Shown: piece after piece, positions 34,472 through 43,786 of the stretch
Layout of the letters: each line of letters starts with the position of its first letter
How positions within the stretch are numbered: position 1 is the stretch's first letter
From: JANMDN01 sp031376285
GTDB taxonomy: Bacteria; Actinomycetota; Thermoleophilia; Miltoncostaeales; Miltoncostaeaceae
NCBI GenBank assembly: GCA_031376285.1
Contig: JANMDN010000075.1
Location: forward strand, 62,001-126,000
Direction of reading: 5' to 3'
DNA: 64,000 bases
Notes under the pieces: model-generated
What the model was told of the DNA's origin: nothing
Seen by the model: the letters and a program-made list of their open reading frames with translations, nothing else
Databases searched by the model: none
Made by a program: the position numbers and the translations under genes

Positions 34472-36025
34472 GTGGCTGAGGAGTACCCGATCGCGCTCCA
34501 GGTCCTCGGGAGCGCCCTACGATCGGTGGCCCAGGAGATGCACGCGGCCATTGTTCGCTCGGCGTCGAGCCCGAACATCACCGAGCGGCGAGATTGCAGC
34601 ACCGGCCTCTTCGGGGCCGACGCAATCATGCTCGTCCAGGCTGATTCCATCCCCGTGCACCTCGGGGCGATGCCAGCTGCCGTGGAGGCGGTCATCGCCG
34701 CCGGGATCGCCCCCGACGAGGCTTGGATCTTGAACGATCCATTCACCGGGGGTACCCACCTCCCGGATATCACGATCGTGTCCGCGATCGCCCCACTGGG
34801 TGAGCCGGTGCTGTGCTTTGCCGTCTCGCGCGCCCACCACTCCGATGTCGGCGGGATGAGTCCCGGCAGCATGCCGGCGAGGTCGAGGGACTTGCTCCAA
34901 GAGGGACTCGTCATCCCGCCAGTCGCCCTCATTCGCGACGGAAGAATCGATGAGAGACTGATGGCGATCCTCCTCGCCAACACCAGAACGCCGGTCGAGC
35001 GCATCGGAGACCTCCGCGCCCAGATCGCCGCCCATCGACTCGCCGAGCAGCGCATCACCGGTCTTGTGTCCCGCCACGGGCGCGGCCAGATCGAGGTGGC
35101 TGGCCAAGCGATGGTTGCGTACGCGCAGCGTCGAACTCGGGCAGCCATCGCGGCGCTCCCGGATGGGCGCTATGTCGCAAGCGACGTCCTCGAAGGCGAC
35201 GGCACAACCGACCGCGACCTCGCCATCGTTGCGACCGTCACCATCGATGGGGAGCGCCTCCTGGTCGACTTCACGGGGAGCGCCAGCGAAGGCGCAGGGA
35301 ATCTCAACTGCCCGATCTCGGTCACTCGATCGGCCGTGTACTTCGTCGTGCGTCTCGCGACGGACCCAGACATTCCGGCGTCCGGGGGCGCGTTTTCGCC
35401 GGTGGAGGTGATCGCCTCCGCCGGATCAATCGTCAACGCGAGCCCGGGACGCGCCGTTGTGGGTGGCAACGTTGAGACCTCGAGCCGCATCGTCGATGTC
35501 GTCATGGCCGCCCTCGCGCAGGCGACCGACCTGCCAGCCTCGGGGCAGGGAACGATGAACAACCTCACGATCGGGGGTGTCGGAGCCAGCGGCCCCTTCA
35601 CCTACTACGAAACGATCGGGGGCGGGCAGGGCGCGTCACCCGCGGCGGACGGCCCCTCCGGGGTGCACGTGGCGATGTCAAATACCCTGAACACCCCGGT
35701 CGAGTCGCTCGAGACGGCCTACCCGCTTCGGGTCGAGCGCTACGCGCTCCGGCCGCAGACGGGTGGACGCGGCGCCCATCGCGGCGGAGACGGAGTCGAG
35801 CGGGTGATTCGGGTCCTCATCGACGCCGAGGCGTCAATCATCTCGGAGCGACGCCGGCACCGGCCACCCGGGCGGGCTGGCGGCGAGGATGGTGCGCTCG
35901 GCGAGAACCTCGTAAACGGCGAGGTTGTCTCGGCGAAGTGGAGCGGCGCCCTTCAAGCGGGGGACGAGATCACCATCCGGACGCCGGGCGGCGGGGGGTA
36001 CGGCCGACCGGAGGAAGGCGCCTGA
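34472..36025 (+). CDS. hyuB: Hydantoinase B / oxoprolinase subunit B (HyuB)
   Basis: A 517-residue HyuB. Landmarks are SSPNITERRDCSTGLFGAD, LNDPFTGGTHLPDITIV (metal site region), RAHHSDVGGMSPGSM, GNVETSSRIVDVVMAAL and TNNLTIGG-like GTMNNLTIGG. The terminal TPGGGGYGRPEE is typical. It forms the amidohydrolase/carboxylase core with HyuA. The 80-bp gap between the subunits carries no obvious signal. Confidence 0.93.
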   Translation: MAEEYPIALQVLGSALRSVAQEMHAAIVRSASSPNITERRDCSTGLFGADAIMLVQADSIPVHLGAMPAAVEAVIAAGIAPDEAWILNDPFTGGTHLPDITIVSAIAPLGEPVLCFAVSRAHHSDVGGMSPGSMPARSRDLLQEGLVIPPVALIRDGRIDERLMAILLANTRTPVERIGDLRAQIAAHRLAEQRITGLVSRHGRGQIEVAGQAMVAYAQRRTRAAIAALPDGRYVASDVLEGDGTTDRDLAIVATVTIDGERLLVDFTGSASEGAGNLNCPISVTRSAVYFVVRLATDPDIPASGGAFSPVEVIASAGSIVNASPGRAVVGGNVETSSRIVDVVMAALAQATDLPASGQGTMNNLTIGGVGASGPFTYYETIGGGQGASPAADGPSGVHVAMSNTLNTPVESLETAYPLRVERYALRPQTGGRGAHRGGDGVERVIRVLIDAEASIISERRRHRPPGRAGGEDGALGENLVNGEVVSAKWSGALQAGDEITIRTPGGGGYGRPEEGA

Positions 36026-36346
36026 GGCGGGCATGGAGCGTCCCTCACCAGCAGTCTTTCGCCGGTTCTCACCCCTGCGACCGGTCCTCCGGGGAAACCG
36101 AAAAATGCAGGAAGTCTCTGGCCCAATCCCCTATTGGTCGTGCTGGCCGGACGTCACCAACGAACGTGTCAGCACGCTAGACAGATGCTTGATTCCAAAC
36201 TCGTGGCGGGCATCCGCTGGCTGCGACACGTCGCGACTCGGCGTCCTTGGTCGGCCACATATTCCCGATATGCGGACTGACGCTGCGTTCTTGATTCGCT
36301 TGGTTTCGCTCACCGGATCCGACCACCAGACTTTGGAATCAATCAT
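36026..36346. other. 321-bp intergenic stretch without a recognised feature
   Basis: It lies between the ends of convergent hyuB and the LytR_C gene. Composition is more AT-rich than its surroundings. Open frames here are short and do not look coding. I see no hairpin with a U-tract, tRNA or known RNA motif. Confidence 0.5.
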
Positions 36347-37078
36347 CTAGGGGGTCGTCGACGTGACGACCGGGGCGGTCTGCCCCACCCCGTCCGACCC
36401 GAGCACGACGACGGCGTCGGCATTTGCGATCTGCGTCGTCGTCAGCCCGTCGAGGCGTTTGGCGGTTTTGACCCCAAGGTCGTACGCGACGTTCCAGCCG
36501 ATGATCCGCGACCCGGCGGGAAACATCACCACTGTGGTCGTCAGTGCGCCCGCGTTCCCGGTGTTGCCTTTGGTGTATCCAAGGAGACCAATCCGATCGA
36601 GGGTGGCGGCGGCGGCGCCGGTGGTGTTGCTCCCGTTGAACACCGAGACCGTGTAGGCCGACTTCCCATTGGGGAGGGCCGGCGGGCTGTCGGGAACCGT
36701 CCCGTCGCCGATTGGCGGTTTCGGCCGCTCAGGCTTCGGATTCGAGGTTGTCGTCTGAGCGGTCTTCGCCGCGGGCTCGCGCAGGAGCACGTACCAGGCC
36801 CCCGCTCCCAGGACGCCAAGCAGGACGAGCGAACTTGCGACAACGCCGAGTGCCCTGCGACCGCCCGACGGCGCGCTACCCGAGGAGGTCTGAATCCGCG
36901 CCTGAAGCTCGGCGATCCGGTCAAGCGACGCCTTGCCGGCGCTCCCTCCGCCACTTGCGACCCGCTCCTCGAGGTCACCGACTCGTCGGCTCTGCCGAAT
37001 CAGGAGAATTGCCAGGAGGACCGCCGCAAACAGCGAGAGCACGGCGACGACCGGCGTGAGGAGATCGATCACATCCAT
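36347..37078 (-). CDS. Membrane protein with LytR C-terminal domain
   Basis: A 243-residue protein: an N-terminal membrane helix (VVAVLSLFAAVLLAILLI, about 11-28), a short coiled segment, a second membrane helix (about 74-96), a Pro-rich linker and a LytR_C domain (about 140-240, YTVSVFNGSNTTGAAAATLDRIGLLGY ... VMFPAGSRIIGWNVAYDLGVKTAKRLDGL). Such domains occur in envelope proteins and often accompany LCP-type cell-wall ligases; no LCP domain is present here. A TACCCT box lies 12 bases upstream of the ATG. Confidence 0.87.
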   Translation of the reverse strand: MDVIDLLTPVVAVLSLFAAVLLAILLIRQSRRVGDLEERVASGGGSAGKASLDRIAELQARIQTSSGSAPSGGRRALGVVASSLVLLGVLGAGAWYVLLREPAAKTAQTTTSNPKPERPKPPIGDGTVPDSPPALPNGKSAYTVSVFNGSNTTGAAAATLDRIGLLGYTKGNTGNAGALTTTVVMFPAGSRIIGWNVAYDLGVKTAKRLDGLTTTQIANADAVVVLGSDGVGQTAPVVTSTTP

Positions 37079-37278
37079 CGGCGGAGGCGGAGGGTATCAG
37101 CGCCGCACACCGTCCGCCGAACGAGTCGTCGACCGAGTCGCGCGCGCACGGGGCCACCCCGAACCTCCACCCACTTCTGAGGATAGCGTCGGTACCTGTG
37201 TTTGCGTCGAAAACATCGTGCCAGCGGCGTGCCGGAACTGTGGCAACTGGCACGGTGGCGGGCGTCGGGCCGCAACGC

Positions 37279-39495
37279 CTACCGGCTGGGCGTCACACGG
37301 TATGCGTCGAAGACCGAGTCGACGTTTCGCAGCGCCGAAACGAGATGGCGAAGCGAATCGATGTCGCCGACCTCCACCGTGAAGCGATTTCGGATCATCT
37401 GGTCGTCGGTGTGACAGTTCGCCCCAACGATGTTCGCGCCGTGCTCGGCGAACGTACGGGAAAGGTCTTCCAGGAGCCGCGACCGATCCCAGCCGTCGAC
37501 GGCCAACTCGACGAGGAAGCTCTGACGGCTCGACCCAGCCCAAGACACCGGCGTGAAGCGCTCCGGGCTCCGCAGAAGCGCCTTGACGTTGGGGCAGTCC
37601 TCGCGGTGGATCGTGATGCCCCGACCGAGGGAGATGTAGCCGAGGATCGCGTCACCCGGAACTGGGCGGCAGCACTCCGCCATTCGAACAAGCACATCGG
37701 CCACCCCGTCGATCTCGATTCCGAGCTCACCCGACTTCGCCGAAGAGCGCGTCCGTCGGCGCTTTCCGGTGTCGGGGGCCGCGGTCTCCGCCTCGACAAC
37801 CTCCCCGGACTTCAACCCGGCGATGAGCTTGTTGACGACCGTCTGGACCGGGGTCTTTCCCAGTCCGAGGGACACGTAGAACTCTTCAGCCTTGCGAAAG
37901 TTCATGTCCTGCATGACGGCCGCAAGAAGTGGCGAGCCCACCAGTTTCTGGCTCGGAAGCCCGGCTCGCCGCATGGCCTCTTGAAGCGCGTCTCGACCCT
38001 GCTGTTCCGCATCCTCGCGTTGCTCGCGCCGGAAGAACTCCCGGATCTTGGACCTGGCCTTGCCGGTCTTGACGAGGTGAAGCCAGTCACGTGACGGGCC
38101 GCGCGGCGCCTTGGAGGTGAGGATCTCGACGAAGTCGCCGATTTTGAGCACGTAGGTCAGCGGGACGATTCGGCCGTTTACCTTCGCGCCGACGCATCGG
38201 TGTCCGACATCGGTGTGGACGTCGTATGCGAAATCGAGCGGAGTCGATCCGGCCGGGAGCGCCCGCAGCTCGCCTTTCGGCGTGAAGACGTAGACCTCCT
38301 CCTTGTCGAGGTCACCGCGAAGTCCATCCATGAAGTCGCCGGCGTCGGGTGTCTCACGCTGCCAGTCCATGATTCGCGACACCCACGTGTCCCAGGCGCC
38401 ACCGGCCGCGGTTCCGGGACGCTTGTAGCGCCAGTGTGCGGCGACGCCGTACTCCGCGGTGTCGTGCATCTCGTGCGTACGAATCTGAATCTCGAGGGGG
38501 TTACCCTGGGGGCCGATCACCGTGGTGTGCAGCGACTGGTACATGTTCAGCTTGGGCATCGCGATGTAATCCTTGAAGCGTCCCGGCATGGGACGCCAAA
38601 GGGAGTGAACGATGCCGACCGCGCCGTAACAGTCCTTGACTGAGTCGACCAACAACCGCAGCGCGGTCAGGTCGTAGATCTCGTTGAAGGCCTTTCCGCG
38701 CCGAGTCATCTTCTCGTAGATCGAGTAGAAGTGCTTGGCCCGCCCGGTGATCTCCACTGATTCGATCCCGACCGCCGCAAGCTCGCCTTCGAGGGTCTGC
38801 GCGGCCTCGGCGACGTAGGACTCCCGATCGGACCGGCGCTGGTTGACCATCTGCTGGATCTCGCGGTAGCGGCGAGGATGCAGCGCCTGGAAGGCAAGGT
38901 CCTCGAGTTCCCACTTGAGTGACTGGATGCCCAGTCGGTGCGCAAGGGGTGCGTAGATCTCGAGCGTCTCTTGGGCCTTCTGAACCTGCTTTGCCTTGCC
39001 CATGTAGCTCAGCGTGCGCATGTTGTGCAACCGGTCGCAGAGCTTCACGATCAAGACGCGCACGTCAGCGGACATGGCGATAACGAGCTTGCGATAGGTC
39101 TCGGCCTGGCGCTCCTCGCGACTTTCAAATCGGATCTTGGAAAGCTTGGTGACGCCGTCCACGATGGTCGCGACCTCGGCGCCGAACTCCCGCTCAACCT
39201 CCTCGAGGCTCGTTGCCGTGTCCTCCACGGTGTCGTGGAGGAGCGCCGCTTGCAGAGCGGGCACATCGAGGCCGAGTTGGGCGCAAACAACCGCCACACC
39301 GATCGGGTGGATGATGAAGGGCTCGCCCGACTCACGAAGCTGGCCCGAGTGCTTGCCGTACGCGAACTCGTAGGCGCGGCGGATCGCCGGGAGATCGGCC
39401 TCCGGATTAAGGCTCCGGACCTGACTCAGCAGGTCAGCGAGCTGATCCGGCTCTGCCGAGACGAGAAGCGCAATATCGCCGAGATCGCCGGTCAC
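37279..39495 (-). CDS. rel: Bifunctional (p)ppGpp synthase/hydrolase Rel
   Basis: From GTG 39495, overlapping the recJ stop (GTGA), the protein is 738 residues. Domains: HD hydrolase (about 25-180, with ALLHDTVEDT and DRLHNMRTL), synthetase (about 220-350, FNEIYDLTALRLLV and FKDYIAMPKLNMYQSLHTTV), TGS (about 370-430, VFTPKGELRALPAGSTPLDFAYDVH), helical/zinc-finger region, and a C-terminal ACT domain. Both HD and synthetase motifs are intact, so it should make and degrade the stringent alarmone. The last 60 residues retain the RSH ACT pattern. Confidence 0.96.
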   Translation of the reverse strand: MTGDLGDIALLVSAEPDQLADLLSQVRSLNPEADLPAIRRAYEFAYGKHSGQLRESGEPFIIHPIGVAVVCAQLGLDVPALQAALLHDTVEDTATSLEEVEREFGAEVATIVDGVTKLSKIRFESREERQAETYRKLVIAMSADVRVLIVKLCDRLHNMRTLSYMGKAKQVQKAQETLEIYAPLAHRLGIQSLKWELEDLAFQALHPRRYREIQQMVNQRRSDRESYVAEAAQTLEGELAAVGIESVEITGRAKHFYSIYEKMTRRGKAFNEIYDLTALRLLVDSVKDCYGAVGIVHSLWRPMPGRFKDYIAMPKLNMYQSLHTTVIGPQGNPLEIQIRTHEMHDTAEYGVAAHWRYKRPGTAAGGAWDTWVSRIMDWQRETPDAGDFMDGLRGDLDKEEVYVFTPKGELRALPAGSTPLDFAYDVHTDVGHRCVGAKVNGRIVPLTYVLKIGDFVEILTSKAPRGPSRDWLHLVKTGKARSKIREFFRREQREDAEQQGRDALQEAMRRAGLPSQKLVGSPLLAAVMQDMNFRKAEEFYVSLGLGKTPVQTVVNKLIAGLKSGEVVEAETAAPDTGKRRRTRSSAKSGELGIEIDGVADVLVRMAECCRPVPGDAILGYISLGRGITIHREDCPNVKALLRSPERFTPVSWAGSSRQSFLVELAVDGWDRSRLLEDLSRTFAEHGANIVGANCHTDDQMIRNRFTVEVGDIDSLRHLVSALRNVDSVFDAYRVTPSR

Positions 39496-42071
39496 ACGGA
39501 CACGATACCGCGAGCCACACCCGAGCCACCGGGAAGCGGGTCGCCACGGCGAACCCCACAACTCGTGATGAAGCGCTCCCCGGCCTCGAGCGCTTCGGCG
39601 CTTGCCTTGGCGCGGGCGGACTCGGCAAGGGGGCGGGCCGACGCACTTGGGATCCGGGCGATGGATCCTCCGGACGACACGAGCCCGAGCTCAGCGAGGG
39701 CGGCAATCGCCTCGGACACGGCTTCGGGGTGGCGCATCACGCCCTCTGTGCCGAGGAGGTCGCCGTCGAGGTCGTCGCCCCAGGGGCGCTCGCGTGCTCC
39801 CTGGAGCGCCCGCCAAACGACGGTCGCCGCCGGGCGGAGGTCGAGGCGTTCATGGAGCGCGCTCCTTGCCACGTCGGCCTCCGCCGGCCCCCATGTGAGG
39901 TGCAGCCAGCTTCCCAGCGCGCGGACCTCCGCGGCGCGCCACTCCCGCGGGCTTGTGGGAGGGTCAACGAGGACGACATGTGCCCCGGTCGGAATCTCGA
40001 AGTCGGCAAGGATCCCGTATTCCATCATCGCGAGCACCGGCCCACCGCGAGCAAGTGCGCGTCGCGCCTCGGCCTCGGCCCGGTCGCAGCGAGCCCCAAC
40101 GAGGAGGACCGCCTCCACACCGAAGCGCGACGGCTCCAGGATCTCCTCGAGGGCTCGGCGGCGGCGCGCGACGTCGGAGACGACCATCACCACGCCCCCA
40201 TCCGCCCCGGCAAGCGCGGCAACGATCGGCACGACAGATCCCTCGCCACGTCGATCTCGAATGCGCGCGACCGAACCGTCGTCCTCGCCTCGGCCGAGCG
40301 CGGCGGGGGTACGCGGAAGGCGGATGCGCGCAGGGCATTCGATCGTGCAGGCGGGCGCACACGCACCCCGCAGGGGCTCCCCGCCAACCTCGACGGGCCC
40401 GAGTTCCTCCACGACGACGTCCGGCGCGACGGTGTCCTGCCACCGCCCGACCCCAAGCCGGACAATCGCGTCGTGTGGACGACCCGCCTCGATGACCGCA
40501 CGTCCGCGTCCGGCAAAGCAGATCGCCCGGGCGTGCGCGCCGGAGCCGCGGAGGCGAAGCACGCGATGTCCATCCCCCACCGTTGCAGTCTGTTCGACCT
40601 GGCAGCCTGGAACGAGGAGTGCGATGTCGGGGTTGCCCCGCCCGAACGGAGCGAGCGTTTCCAGGGCCTCAGCCACGTCAAGACCCAACTCGCGAACGCC
40701 GACAACCGCATCGACAACGCGAACGCGGGCGCGTTCGATGGCGGCGCGGACCGGCTCGGCGACGGCGGCGAGTTCCTCCGCAAAGCCGGCGACATCGCGG
40801 GCCGCAAGCTGCACGCCAACGGCGCCTTGATGGCCACCCCACCGCGTCAGACGGCCGCTCGCACCCGCGACAAGCGCGTGGAGGTCGACGCCTGGAAGGC
40901 TGCGTCCGGACCCTTTCGCGACCTCGCCGTCAACCTCGGCAAGGACGAGTGCCGGGCGGCCGAAGCGCTCGACCAAGCGGCTCGCCACGATCCCGACGAC
41001 GCCCTCGTGCCAGTTCTGGCCGACAACCACGAGCGCCGCGGGCGACGACGTTTTCTCCGATTCCTCGATCATCGCGATGGCCTGCGCGGTGATGTCTCGC
41101 TCGATGCTGCGCCGCTCCGAGTTGAGCGACCAGAGCTCGACCGCGATGGGCTCCACCTCGCGCAGATCTCGGCTGAGTAGAAGTTTGAGCGCGCGGTCCG
41201 GGTGAGACAGGCGACCCGCCGCGTTGATTGCCGGAGCGATCGTAAAGCCAAGCGTCCGGGCGCTTGCCCCGGCGATGCTCACCCCTGCCGCCCGGCAGAG
41301 CGCCGCGATCCCGGGCCGCTCTCCCTCGCGCAAGATGGCAAGGCCTCGCGCCACAAGCCGGCGGTTCTCGCCGATCAGGGGAACCGCGTCGGCGACCGTC
41401 GCGAGCGCAACGAGATCGAGCGCCGTTTCCGGAGGCGGGGCGAGCAGACCGTGGTCGACGCGGCGGGCGAGCGCTTGGACGAGCTTGAACGTCACTCCTG
41501 CGGCCGCGGGGAGGGCTTCGCTTCCTCGGCCGAGGGCGGGGTTTGCGAGGATCGCCGGGGGCCGAAGCCCACCAGCGAGGTGGTGATCGCAGACAATCGC
41601 GTCCATCCCGAGATCACGTGCGCGCGTCAGCGCCTCGACGGCGGTGGTGCCGCAGTCGACACAGACGAGCAGCTGACAGCCGTCGTCAGAGAGTCGCTCG
41701 ACGGTGGCGACCGAGACCCCGTACCCGTCAGTGAAGCGGCTCGGAAGGAAGGCGCCGACGTTGCCACCACGCGCTTCGAGGGCCTCGAAGAGAATTGCCG
41801 TCGAGCTGATCCCGTCGCAGTCGTAGTCGCCGTGGATGACGACTCGCTCGCCCCGCTTGAGAGCAACCGCCAGGCGATCCGCCGCCTCCGAGATCCCCGG
41901 AATCTCCTCGGGATCGTCGAGCGGGCCGTCAGACGCCAGGAACTCGCGGGCCGCCTCCGGGGTGACAAGACCGCGCCGAACGAGGACCCACGCGAGCGGT
42001 TCCGGGCAGCCGAGCGACTCCTGCAGGGCCGCCACCGCGTCGAACGAGACCCGGTCCGCGCGAAAGGCCAT
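39492..42071 (-). CDS. recJ: Single-stranded-DNA exonuclease RecJ with long C-terminal extension
   Basis: An 859-residue protein. The DHH core (about 75-460) has HGDYDCDGISSTA, CVDCGTTA, CDHHLAGG and the DHHA1 motif RWGGHQGAVGVQL, followed by an OB-like domain to about residue 570. About 290 further residues include VVMVVSDVARRRRALEEIL and HVVLVDPPTSPREWRAAEVR, resembling a degenerate helicase-like fold seen in some long RecJ proteins. RecJ degrades 5' single strands in recombination and mismatch repair. It overlaps rel. Confidence 0.93.
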   Translation of the reverse strand: MAFRADRVSFDAVAALQESLGCPEPLAWVLVRRGLVTPEAAREFLASDGPLDDPEEIPGISEAADRLAVALKRGERVVIHGDYDCDGISSTAILFEALEARGGNVGAFLPSRFTDGYGVSVATVERLSDDGCQLLVCVDCGTTAVEALTRARDLGMDAIVCDHHLAGGLRPPAILANPALGRGSEALPAAAGVTFKLVQALARRVDHGLLAPPPETALDLVALATVADAVPLIGENRRLVARGLAILREGERPGIAALCRAAGVSIAGASARTLGFTIAPAINAAGRLSHPDRALKLLLSRDLREVEPIAVELWSLNSERRSIERDITAQAIAMIEESEKTSSPAALVVVGQNWHEGVVGIVASRLVERFGRPALVLAEVDGEVAKGSGRSLPGVDLHALVAGASGRLTRWGGHQGAVGVQLAARDVAGFAEELAAVAEPVRAAIERARVRVVDAVVGVRELGLDVAEALETLAPFGRGNPDIALLVPGCQVEQTATVGDGHRVLRLRGSGAHARAICFAGRGRAVIEAGRPHDAIVRLGVGRWQDTVAPDVVVEELGPVEVGGEPLRGACAPACTIECPARIRLPRTPAALGRGEDDGSVARIRDRRGEGSVVPIVAALAGADGGVVMVVSDVARRRRALEEILEPSRFGVEAVLLVGARCDRAEAEARRALARGGPVLAMMEYGILADFEIPTGAHVVLVDPPTSPREWRAAEVRALGSWLHLTWGPAEADVARSALHERLDLRPAATVVWRALQGARERPWGDDLDGDLLGTEGVMRHPEAVSEAIAALAELGLVSSGGSIARIPSASARPLAESARAKASAEALEAGERFITSCGVRRGDPLPGGSGVARGIVSV

Positions 42072-43742
42072 CTACCAGCGCCCCGACCGGATGATCCCGG
42101 CGACGACCCACCCCACGAGGGCGAGCCCGGCAAGGAGCCCTGGAATCGCGACGAGTGAGACGCCCAGCAGGGCCGGCCCACCGCCGTACGCCCCGAGCCC
42201 GATCCCACCGAGGAGCGTCCCAGCGCCGATGATCGCAAGCGAGAGCCGGTTCCCGGTGCGCTCTGCCCGCTCGCTCGCCTGACGCGCCTCCGCGTCGTCG
42301 ATTGCGATCCGAAGGGATCCGTCGCGGACGTCGGCGAGGATCTCGGAGAGCTGAGCCGGCGTGTCGATCAGCGCGGCCGCGTAGTGCTGCGCCCCGCGCC
42401 TGGCCCGCGCCGCAAGGGCCTCGGGGGACAGGCGACTCGTCATCAAGCGGCGGGCGTACGGACGCGCGGTCTCGAAGACATTGAAGTCCGGCGAGATCGT
42501 CAGACCGACGCCCGCGAGCGTCGCGATGGCCTTGTCGAGGAGCACCCAGCGGGCGGGCAGCGTGATCCCGAGGCGGTGCACGGTCTGAAAGATCTCACGC
42601 AGGAGATTGCGCGCGTCGAGCTGGCTGAGCGTGACGCCGTGGTAGCGGCCGACGATGGCGCTCAGCGCCTCGCGGAACTCTGGCTCGAGCTCCTTCGGGT
42701 AGCGCACGCCAATGTCGCGCAGTCTCCGGGGGAGCTTCGCGGCGTTCTGGTCGATCACATCGACGAAGAGACGGACGGTGGCCTCGCGGTCGCCCGGCAT
42801 CAACTGGCCGACCATGCCGAAGTCGACAAGCGACAGGTGGTCCGGCGACTGGACGAGGATGTTTGCCGGGTGCGGGTCGGCGTGAAAGAAGCCGTGATCG
42901 AAGATCATGGCCATCCACGTCTCGGAGACCCGATGGGCAAGGCGTTTGCGGTCATCGCCCGACATCGCCTCGAGGTCGAGGTGTGAGAGCGGCGTGCCGG
43001 CAACGGCCTCCATCGTCAGCACTCGCGCCGTTGTGTGCTCCCAAAGAACCGCCGGAACGTCGACCGTCGAATGCCCGGCAAAATTACGCTTGACGACCTC
43101 GGCGTTTCTCCCCTCGATCCGGTAGTCCAACTCGTCGCGTGAGGTCCGAGCAAACTCGTCGACGATCGCGACCACGTCGATGAACCCAATGCGTGAGACG
43201 CGCTGGCGGATGATCCGTGCCAGCTGGTACATCAGGGCGATGTCAGCGTTCAGCGTCGGCTCCGCGTCGGGGCGCTGGACCTTCACGACCACCCGACGGC
43301 CGTCGGCGACGCGCGCGACATGAACTTGTCCGATCGACGCCGCGGCGAGCGGCGCTTCGTCGAGGTCGGGGAACACCTCGCCGACCGTGGTCCCGAACTC
43401 ACGCTCGATCGCGTCCCGAACCTCTGCGAACGGGATCGGCCGGACGTGGTCCTGAAGTTGCCGGAGTTCCTGGAGAATGTCGTCCGGAACGAGATCGGGC
43501 CTCGTCGAGAGCAACTGCCCGAACTTTACGAAGGTTGGGCCAAGCTCCTCGAACATCTGCCTCAAGCGCCGACCGCGCGTGCCGGCCGTCACGTCGGCCC
43601 GACCCCCCGACGCCCGTCGTCCGGCTCGCCCGACGAAATGCCCAAAGCCGTGGCGCGCGGCGACCTTGGCGATCTCCCGCACCCGCCTGAGGTTCCCGCG
43701 CCGCGTTCCGGTCAGCATCCGACCGGACGTTAGCAACCGCAT
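42072..43742 (-). CDS. ABC1/UbiB-family atypical kinase
   Basis: From ATG 43742 the protein is 556 residues. It has the family motif LRQMFEELGPTFVKFGQLLSTRPDLVP (KxGQ), then AAASIGQVHVARVADGRRVVVKVQRP (A-rich P-loop and Lys), then GFFHADPHPANILVQSPDHLSLVDFGMVG (catalytic and metal-binding). The C-terminus has two membrane helices (about 500-550). Such proteins act in isoprenoid quinone synthesis or lipid homeostasis. A second ATG at 43718 is an alternative start. A long hairpin directly precedes the first ATG. Confidence 0.92.
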   Translation of the reverse strand: MRLLTSGRMLTGTRRGNLRRVREIAKVAARHGFGHFVGRAGRRASGGRADVTAGTRGRRLRQMFEELGPTFVKFGQLLSTRPDLVPDDILQELRQLQDHVRPIPFAEVRDAIEREFGTTVGEVFPDLDEAPLAAASIGQVHVARVADGRRVVVKVQRPDAEPTLNADIALMYQLARIIRQRVSRIGFIDVVAIVDEFARTSRDELDYRIEGRNAEVVKRNFAGHSTVDVPAVLWEHTTARVLTMEAVAGTPLSHLDLEAMSGDDRKRLAHRVSETWMAMIFDHGFFHADPHPANILVQSPDHLSLVDFGMVGQLMPGDREATVRLFVDVIDQNAAKLPRRLRDIGVRYPKELEPEFREALSAIVGRYHGVTLSQLDARNLLREIFQTVHRLGITLPARWVLLDKAIATLAGVGLTISPDFNVFETARPYARRLMTSRLSPEALAARARRGAQHYAAALIDTPAQLSEILADVRDGSLRIAIDDAEARQASERAERTGNRLSLAIIGAGTLLGGIGLGAYGGGPALLGVSLVAIPGLLAGLALVGWVVAGIIRSGRW

Positions 43743-43743
43743 A

Positions 43744-43778
43744 CCTCGGACCCGGCGTGGATCACGCCGAGTCCGAGG
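43744..43778 (-). terminator. Long hairpin between two minus-strand genes
   Basis: CCTCGGAC / GTCCGAGG with an inner GGCGTG/CACGCC forms a stem of about 14 bp with a short loop. It lies 8 bp after the stop of the 43787-45613 gene and has no U-tract, so it may be an actinobacterial-type terminator or a barrier in the UbiB-kinase leader. Confidence 0.6.
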
Positions 43779-43786
43779 TTGTCGAG

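Noticed and set aside
35925..36350. 141-codon plus-strand frame at the end of hyuB
   Set aside because: Most of it overlaps hyuB out of frame and the remainder is in an AT-richer stretch without conserved sequence.
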